Notes under the pieces: model-generated
Databases searched by the model: none
Told to the model about the DNA's origin: nothing
What the model saw: only the letters and a program-made list of their open reading frames with translations
Shown: in pieces, positions 58,807 to 64,000 of the stretch
How the letters are laid out: every line of letters starts with the position of its first letter
Position numbering within the stretch: the first letter of the stretch is position 1
Made by a program: the position numbers and the translations under genes
From: Clostridia bacterium
Lineage (GTDB): Bacteria; Bacillota; Clostridia; Oscillospirales; CAG-272
NCBI GenBank assembly: GCA_017472305.1
Contig: JAFUQP010000020.1
Coordinates: 1 to 64,000 of the forward strand
Reading direction: 5' to 3'
Length of the DNA stretch: 64,000 nt

Positions 58807-60305
58807 GCTCTCCGCTTCTTGAGATAAAAAATCTCTCGAAAAGCTTCCCCGGTGTCAAGGCGCTCGACGGAGTGTCCTTGACACTGAACGCGGGGAGCGT
58901 TCACGCACTGATGGGCGAGAACGGCGCAGGAAAGTCAACTCTTATGAAGTGCCTTTTCGGCGTTTACCGCCCCGACAGCGGGGAGATTTATATAAACGGC
59001 GAGAGGGTGGATATAGGAAGCCCGAAGGCAGCGCTCCTCTCGGGTGTTGCTATGGTGCATCAGGAATTAAGCCAGGCGACGAAGCTATCGCTTATGGAAA
59101 ATATTTTTCTTGGACGCTTTCCGCTTTACACTCCGTATTTGCCGATAATTAACCGAGCGAAAATGAAGAGGGATACCGAAGAGGTGTTCTCACAGCTCGG
59201 GCTCACCGCTGAGCCCGAGAGAATAATGGAAACTATGTCGGTATCCGAAAGGCAGATGGCTGAGATTGCAAAGGCTGTGTCCTACGATGCGAAAATCATA
59301 GTTTTCGATGAGCCAACCTCTTCGCTGACAGAGAAAGAGGCGGAACGACTGTTCGGTATTATTGAAGCTCTTCGCAAAAGGGGCTGCGGTATTATTTATA
59401 TATCTCATAAAATGAACGAAATACTGCGTATTTGCGATACCGTATCGGTTATGCGCGACGGAAAAATGATTTCGACCGAGCAAAGCAAGGATATGACGAC
59501 CGAGAAAATTATCCGTCTTATGGTCGGACGCGAGCTTTCCGAGGGATATCCGAAAAGAAGCAGCAAGACCGACGAGGTTCTCTTCTCTGCCGAGGGGCTT
59601 ATTGGCGAATACTCACGTCTTAAGTCGGCAAGCCTCACCCTTTACAAGGGGGAAATCCTCGGCATTGCGGGGCTTGACGGCTCGGGAAGAACCGAGCTTC
59701 TTGAGGCAATATTCGGCATTTCCAAGCTTCGCTCGGGCAGACTTATGCTCAGAGGAAAGGAAATAAAAAACAGAAGCCCGAGAGAGGCTATAAAAAACGG
59801 CTTTGCGCTGCTTACAGAGGAGAGGCGAAGAAGCGGAATATTCGGTATTCTCGATATTAACGCAAACACCGTTATTTCCTCGCTTGACAGCATTTCGGGG
59901 TTAGGCGTTGTATCCGACAGAAGGGCGCGTGAGGCAACCGAGAAAACCGTAAGGCGGCTGCGCGTAAAGGTGCATACCGAAAAGGAAAAAATCAGAAATC
60001 TGTCCGGCGGAAACCAACAGAAGGTGATACTTGGCAGGTGGCTTCTGACAAAGCCCTCCGTGCTGCTTCTCGACGAGCCGACGCGCGGTGTTGACGTAGG
60101 CGCAAAGTACGAAATATATTCAATTCTCGCCTCTCTCTCGAACGAGGGGCGCGGAATTATCGTCGTGTCCTCGGAGATGCCCGAGCTTCTCGGTATTTGC
60201 GACAGAATAGCGGTAATGAGCGGAGGACGCATTGCGGGCGAGCTTGATGCAAGGCAGGCAACTCAAGAAGAAATAATGACGCTTGCGGCAAGGTTCGCAG
60301 AGTAA
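58803..60305 (+). CDS. mglA: Sugar ABC transporter ATP-binding protein, MglA-type
   Basis: A 500-residue double-domain ATPase of the carbohydrate-uptake-2 family. First domain: Walker A GENGAGKST at 38-46 and Walker B VFDEPTSSLTEKEA. Second domain: GLDGSGRTELLEA, degenerate Walker A, and LSGGNQQK with LLDEPTRGVDVG. Such inactive or weak second sites are usual. It powers the MglBAC importer. Confidence 0.94.
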   Translation: MSSPLLEIKNLSKSFPGVKALDGVSLTLNAGSVHALMGENGAGKSTLMKCLFGVYRPDSGEIYINGERVDIGSPKAALLSGVAMVHQELSQATKLSLMENIFLGRFPLYTPYLPIINRAKMKRDTEEVFSQLGLTAEPERIMETMSVSERQMAEIAKAVSYDAKIIVFDEPTSSLTEKEAERLFGIIEALRKRGCGIIYISHKMNEILRICDTVSVMRDGKMISTEQSKDMTTEKIIRLMVGRELSEGYPKRSSKTDEVLFSAEGLIGEYSRLKSASLTLYKGEILGIAGLDGSGRTELLEAIFGISKLRSGRLMLRGKEIKNRSPREAIKNGFALLTEERRRSGIFGILDINANTVISSLDSISGLGVVSDRRAREATEKTVRRLRVKVHTEKEKIRNLSGGNQQKVILGRWLLTKPSVLLLDEPTRGVDVGAKYEIYSILASLSNEGRGIIVVSSEMPELLGICDRIAVMSGGRIAGELDARQATQEEIMTLAARFAE

Positions 60306-60328
60306 AGAAGGGAGTATATTATTCAGTT

Positions 60329-61441
60329 ATGAAAAACGACGGAATATTCGTGAGGGCTATTGACGGCTTCAAGGAAAGGGTTGGCTCGTACAAGCGGCGC
60401 TTTACCGAGTTCTCACAGCTTGAGGGCGGTGAGAAGGCGCGGCGGATATCTGAAATATTACTTGACCGAGCAATGCTTATTATCCTCGTTATCGCAATAA
60501 TAGTCATTGCCGTAATGAGACCGAAATTCGTATCGGCAGCGTCTATAATCAACATCATTTCCCTGACTGCCGCAAAGCTTCCGATAGCTCTCGGCATCGG
60601 CGGAGCAATAGTCCTCACGGGAACAGACATTTCAGCAGGTCGAATAGTCGGACTCACTGCCTGTATCGCCGCTTCTATGCTCCAAATGACAACTTATGTT
60701 AACAAAATGTTCCCAAATATGGCTACTATGCCGGTGTGGGTTGTTTTGCTTGCCGCGATAGTCGTTGGTGCGCTTATTGGAGCTGTCAACGGATTTTTCG
60801 TGGCAAAATTCAAGCTTCACCCATTCATAGTTACCCTATCGACGCAGCTGATTGTATACGGTCTTGTGCTTCTCTATTTGCAGATTGGAAGCAACGCGGG
60901 ACAGACTCTTTCGGGTCTTGACCCGTCATACCTCGACTTCGTTTCGGGACCGCTCTTTTATATAGCGGGAATAGCCGTTCCAAGATACGTTCTATATGCA
61001 ATTATTCTGACTGTGCTTATATGGTTTATCTGGAACAAGACCGTTTTCGGAAGGAATATGTTTGCTGTCGGCTCTAACGAGGAGGCGGCAAGCGTATCAG
61101 GAGTTAACGTATTCAAGACGATACTTCTCGTTTTTGCCCTTGCGGGTGCTACCTACGGCATCACAGGCTTTATTGAGGGCGCGCGTATCGGCTCTGCCGC
61201 CTCGTATACCGGACTTAATTACGAGAGCGATGCCATTGCCGCCTGCGTTATCGGCGGTGTATCCTTTGTCGGAGGTACCGGAAAGGTCAGCGGTATTGTC
61301 GGCGGCGTTCTGCTATTACAGATTATTTTCGTTGGACTCACCTTCCTCTCGGTAGACCAGAATATGCTTTATATAATCAAGGGACTTATAATTCTCTTTG
61401 CCTGCGCTCTCGATATGAGAAAGTACCTTAAGAGAAGATAA
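60329..61441 (+). CDS. mglC: Sugar ABC transporter permease, MglC-type
   Basis: A 370-residue permease of about nine to ten helices. GGAIVLTGTDISAGRIVGL is the conserved BPD_transp_2 segment, and EEAASVSGVNVFKTILLVFALAG is near the cytosolic loop. It has an N-terminal hydrophilic stretch of about 45 residues (KERVGSYKRRFTEFSQ) that E. coli MglC lacks. It is followed by a terminator at 61476. Confidence 0.92.
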   Translation: MKNDGIFVRAIDGFKERVGSYKRRFTEFSQLEGGEKARRISEILLDRAMLIILVIAIIVIAVMRPKFVSAASIINIISLTAAKLPIALGIGGAIVLTGTDISAGRIVGLTACIAASMLQMTTYVNKMFPNMATMPVWVVLLAAIVVGALIGAVNGFFVAKFKLHPFIVTLSTQLIVYGLVLLYLQIGSNAGQTLSGLDPSYLDFVSGPLFYIAGIAVPRYVLYAIILTVLIWFIWNKTVFGRNMFAVGSNEEAASVSGVNVFKTILLVFALAGATYGITGFIEGARIGSAASYTGLNYESDAIAACVIGGVSFVGGTGKVSGIVGGVLLLQIIFVGLTFLSVDQNMLYIIKGLIILFACALDMRKYLKRR

Positions 61442-61475
61442 GAGTCGCCGTGCTGTTGTGTTTTTTAAAAATCTA

Positions 61476-61527
61476 GGGTGCAGTGTCCGCGCGGATTTAT
61501 GTCGCCACGGCACTGTGCCCGCTTTTT
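61476..61527 (+). terminator. Terminator after the mgl operon
   Basis: GGGTGCAGTG (61476-61485) pairs with CACTGTGCCC (61511-61520) using two wobble pairs, followed by GC and five Ts. Confidence 0.65.
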
Positions 61528-61566
61528 ATTCGGCTGCGGTGCTAGAGAAAAACGTTTTCGCCGCTG

Positions 61567-61626
61567 CTTGAATTTTTATTCAGAATATGCCGAATAAATA
61601 ATCGCGTTTTTTCGATTTTTATTCAA
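61567..61626. promoter_or_regulatory. Pair of ArgR/AhrC-box-like sites
   Basis: On the minus strand, 61567-61583 reads CTGAATAAAAATTCAAG, close to the Bacillus AhrC box. A poorer copy at 61613-61626 reads TTGAATAAAAATCG. Centres are about 45 bases apart, roughly four turns, upstream of the aminotransferase promoter. The stretch is AT-rich, so chance is possible. Confidence 0.4.
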
Positions 61627-61663
61627 TTTAACCGAGAATTGCCAATTAATTTCCCGAAAACAC

Positions 61664-61692
61664 TTGACTGAAAAGATGAATGGGTATATAAT
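61664..61692 (+). promoter_or_regulatory. Sigma-A promoter of the aminotransferase-pheA operon
   Basis: TTGACT (61664-61669), 17 bases and TATAAT (61687-61692). Confidence 0.85.
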
Positions 61693-61729
61693 TATATATT
61701 ATTTTATATAATTTCAGGAGATTTTTACC

Positions 61730-62917
61730 GTGATTAACGAAAGTATGAGAGTTCTGGGCGCGCGCCGCTCGGTTATCAGAGAGCTTTTTGAGTATGGAAA
61801 GAAGAGAAAGGCAGAGATTGGCGCCGAAAACGTATACGATTTCTCGCTTGGAAACCCGAGCGTTCCCGCACCCGAGGCGGTGTCGGAGGCTATGACTGCG
61901 CTGATTTCCGAGGAGAGTCCTATTTCGCTTCACGGATATACCTCGGCGCAGGGTGATGCGGGTGTTCGCGCGGCTATCGCGGAATACATTAACAGGACGC
62001 ACGGCGAGTCGGTTAATGCTGACTGCCTTTATATGACTGTTGGCGCTGCGGCGGCGCTGACCTCTACTCTTACGGGTCTTGTTATGCCCGGTGAGGAAGT
62101 TATCGTTCCCACCCCCTATTTCCCCGAATACAAGGTATTTATCGAGAGATTCGGCGGTGTTATCCGCGAGGTGCCGACAAGAGAGTGCGACCTGAAGCTT
62201 GACGTTTCGGCTATCGAGGCGGCAATCAGCGAAAAAACCGCAGCTATCATCATAAACTCCCCGAACAACCCTACGGGTGTTGTATACGACGAGGAGAATA
62301 TTAAGGAGCTGACGGATATGCTTTCGCGTCGCGAAAAGGAGCTTGGCAAGGTAATTTACCTCATTTCGGACGAGCCCTACAGAGAGCTTGTTTACGGTGA
62401 CGCGACGGTTCCCTACCTCACAAAATATTACGACGATACTGTGGTTTGCTACTCATACAGCAAGTCGCTCTCACTCCCCGGCGAGAGAATCGGCTACGTG
62501 CTCGTATGTCCGAGAATCCGCGACTTCCTTTCGGTTTATCAGGCTGTGTGCGGTGCCGCAAGAGCACTTGGCTACGTTTGCGCCCCCAGCCTTCTTCAGA
62601 AGATTTTGCCGAGGCTTCTCGGAATGACTGCCGATATTTCGGTTTACGACAAAAACAGGCGACTTCTCGTTGAGAGCCTCACCGAGTACGGCTACGAGCT
62701 TATTCGCCCCGAGGGCGCGTTCTACCTCTTTATCAAGTCTCCAAGCGGCGACGGAGAGGAATTCTCCGAGAGGGCAAAGAGTGAGGAAATTCTTATCGTA
62801 CCCGGTGCCGATTTCGGCTCTAAGGAATACGCAAGACTCTCCTACTGTGTAAAAACCGAGCAGATTGAAGCAGCACTTCCTGCATTCAAGCGACTTATTG
62901 AAAGCTATAAGGATTAA
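61730..62917 (+). CDS. PLP-dependent class I/II aminotransferase
   Basis: A 395-residue fold-type I aminotransferase of the AspC-like Ib group. K245 in SYSKSLSLPGERIGY binds PLP; N180 (INSPNNPTGVV), D214 and Y217 (SDEPYREL) are cofactor contacts. It starts with GTG nine bases after CAGGAG; an ATG five codons later is less well placed. It may act on aspartate or aromatic amino acids; the neighbouring pheA favours an aromatic role, and the upstream ArgR-like sites would suggest nitrogen control. Confidence 0.88.
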   Translation: MINESMRVLGARRSVIRELFEYGKKRKAEIGAENVYDFSLGNPSVPAPEAVSEAMTALISEESPISLHGYTSAQGDAGVRAAIAEYINRTHGESVNADCLYMTVGAAAALTSTLTGLVMPGEEVIVPTPYFPEYKVFIERFGGVIREVPTRECDLKLDVSAIEAAISEKTAAIIINSPNNPTGVVYDEENIKELTDMLSRREKELGKVIYLISDEPYRELVYGDATVPYLTKYYDDTVVCYSYSKSLSLPGERIGYVLVCPRIRDFLSVYQAVCGAARALGYVCAPSLLQKILPRLLGMTADISVYDKNRRLLVESLTEYGYELIRPEGAFYLFIKSPSGDGEEFSERAKSEEILIVPGADFGSKEYARLSYCVKTEQIEAALPAFKRLIESYKD

Positions 62918-62921
62918 GATA

Positions 62922-64000
62922 ATGAATAGCGGCAATTCACTTAGCGACGCAAGAAAAGAAATAAACGAAATTGATGCGAAAATGTGCGAGCTGTTCATCA
63001 GACGAATGAAAGCTGCGGAGGTTATCGCAGAATACAAGAAGGAGCGCGGACTTGCAATTCTTGATGCCGAGCGCGAGCTTGAGGTTATCAAGAAAAACTC
63101 CGAGGGAGTAGCCGATGAGGTAATCCGCGAGTATTACGTAAACTTTATTAAATCCACAATGGCGGTATCGCGCGCCTATCAGTCGCGGCTTACAGAGGGA
63201 ATGAAGGTTGCCTATTCCGGCACCGTCGGCGCTTTCGCGCATATCGCCTCCGAGAGGCTCTTCCCTGATGCAAGGAAGGTTTCCTACGGAGATTTCGCCG
63301 CCGCGTACCGCGCGGTTGAAAACGGAGAATGTGAGGTGTGCGTGCTTCCCGTTGAGAACAGCTACAACGGCGAGGTCGGTCAGGTAACCGACCTTATGTT
63401 CTCGGGCTCGCTCTTTGTTAACGGGACCTACGAGCTGGCAATTTCTCACGACCTTCTCGGCGCTCCGGGGGCAAGTCTTGACGGAATAAAAACAGTTATC
63501 AGCCACCCCCAGGCACTCGGACAGTGCGCAAAATACATAAAGAGGCACGGCTACGCGACACAGGAATTTGAGAACACGGCTCTTGCCGCGGAGAGGGTAA
63601 AGGAGCTATCCGACCCTTCGGTTGCGGCTATTGCGAGCGCCGAGGCGGCAAAGACCTTCGGTCTTACCGTTCTTGACCACGATATAAACGAATCAAAGAG
63701 CAACACCACTCGCTTTGCGATATTCTCCCGCGTTCCGGCAAAGAGGGCGAGGGGCGAGGGCGGAGTTCACTCGATTCTGCTCTTCACAGTACGAAACGAG
63801 GCCGGTGCTCTTGCGCGCGCTATCGAGGTTATCGGTAGCCACGGCTTCAATATGAGAACCCTGCGCTCGCGGCCTATGAAGGAGCTGCTCTGGCAGTACT
63901 ACTTCTACGTTGAAGCAGAGGGTGACCTCTCCTCTGACGAGGGAGTAAAAATGATGGAGGAGCTCGGCGAGTTCTGCGACAGGCTGAAGGTTGTCGGCAC
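62922..64000 (+). CDS. pheA: Bifunctional chorismate mutase / prephenate dehydratase (truncated by window edge)
   Basis: Converts chorismate to prephenate and then to phenylpyruvate. About 359 codons are visible; the end lies outside. The chorismate mutase (AroQ) domain is at about 1-85 (ARKEINEIDAKMCELFIRRM). The prephenate dehydratase follows at about 100-270, with VAYSGTVGAFAHIAS, VLPVENSYNGEV, ISHPQALGQC and the catalytic SNTTRF. The ACT domain begins near 283 (GALARAIEVIGSHGFNM) and has LRSRP where the common motif is ESRP. It starts four bases after the aminotransferase stop, so both are probably one operon. Confidence 0.95.
   Translation, partial: MNSGNSLSDARKEINEIDAKMCELFIRRMKAAEVIAEYKKERGLAILDAERELEVIKKNSEGVADEVIREYYVNFIKSTMAVSRAYQSRLTEGMKVAYSGTVGAFAHIASERLFPDARKVSYGDFAAAYRAVENGECEVCVLPVENSYNGEVGQVTDLMFSGSLFVNGTYELAISHDLLGAPGASLDGIKTVISHPQALGQCAKYIKRHGYATQEFENTALAAERVKELSDPSVAAIASAEAAKTFGLTVLDHDINESKSNTTRFAIFSRVPAKRARGEGGVHSILLFTVRNEAGALARAIEVIGSHGFNMRTLRSRPMKELLWQYYFYVEAEGDLSSDEGVKMMEELGEFCDRLKVVG

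Overview
The window reads as an uncultured, Gram-positive, endospore-forming member of the class Clostridia, probably from a gut or other anaerobic habitat. The supports are a SpoIIR orthologue, an S-layer-homology (SLH) protein, a CadC-type metal sensor, strong Shine-Dalgarno sites, near-consensus sigma-A promoters (TTGACA, 17 bp, TATAAT), Gram-positive-style polyol-phosphate polymer genes and no outer-membrane genes. I cannot name a genus from sequence alone. Coding density is high and no tRNA, rRNA, CRISPR array, insertion sequence or prophage was seen.

Layout. Positions 178-8855 (minus strand) hold a complete histidine operon in the order yerC-hisZ-G-D-C-B-H-A-F-IE-K, mostly with ATGA or TGATG overlaps; it starts from a consensus promoter with a palindrome at the likely start point. 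Positions 8954-13112 carry a surface protein, RidA, a small membrane protein, a low-molecular-weight phosphatase and TrmL. Positions 13285-20573 (plus) carry secA, then three membrane proteins and a polyferredoxin fused to a TlpA-like thioredoxin; the gene before that fusion ends in a CD1871A-like CxxC tail. Positions 20960-25443 (minus) hold lemA with a large membrane protein, a polysaccharide deacetylase and cysE. Next come spoIIR and smpB (plus); a zinc/cadmium efflux operon with sensor, metallochaperone and ATPase, followed by a pseudouridine synthase (minus); a TraX-like protein; an HPr-like protein; and yajC with a small membrane protein.

Positions 32675-38509 are a hexuronate (galacturonate) locus: uxaB-uxaA-uxaC face an AraC-type regulator and an SGNH hydrolase. 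Positions 38609-41932 hold an uncharacterised nuclease-like wHTH protein, YbaK, an SLH protein, a tiny Cro/CI-type regulator with two matching operators, and a candidate small RNA. Positions 41943-50100 contain NnrD/E, a cytidylate-kinase-like protein, three peptidases (M18, PepD, M29) and a glycosyltransferase. Positions 50336-55880 (minus) encode a cell-surface polyol-phosphate polymer system (a glycosyltransferase/TagF fusion, a TagGH-like ABC exporter and a glycosyltransferase), preceded by an FAD dehydrogenase. Positions 57736-61441 encode an MglBAC galactose-type importer. The window ends in an aminotransferase and a truncated pheA.

The parts most worth a second look are the candidate small RNA at about 41836-41932, the redox fusion operon at 18228-20573, the dispersed foldback repeats (8-113, 20723-20960, 32599-32661), and several palindromes or paired sites that fit local regulation (yerC, the cad operon, uxa/AraC, the small Cro/CI regulator, mgl, the aminotransferase).
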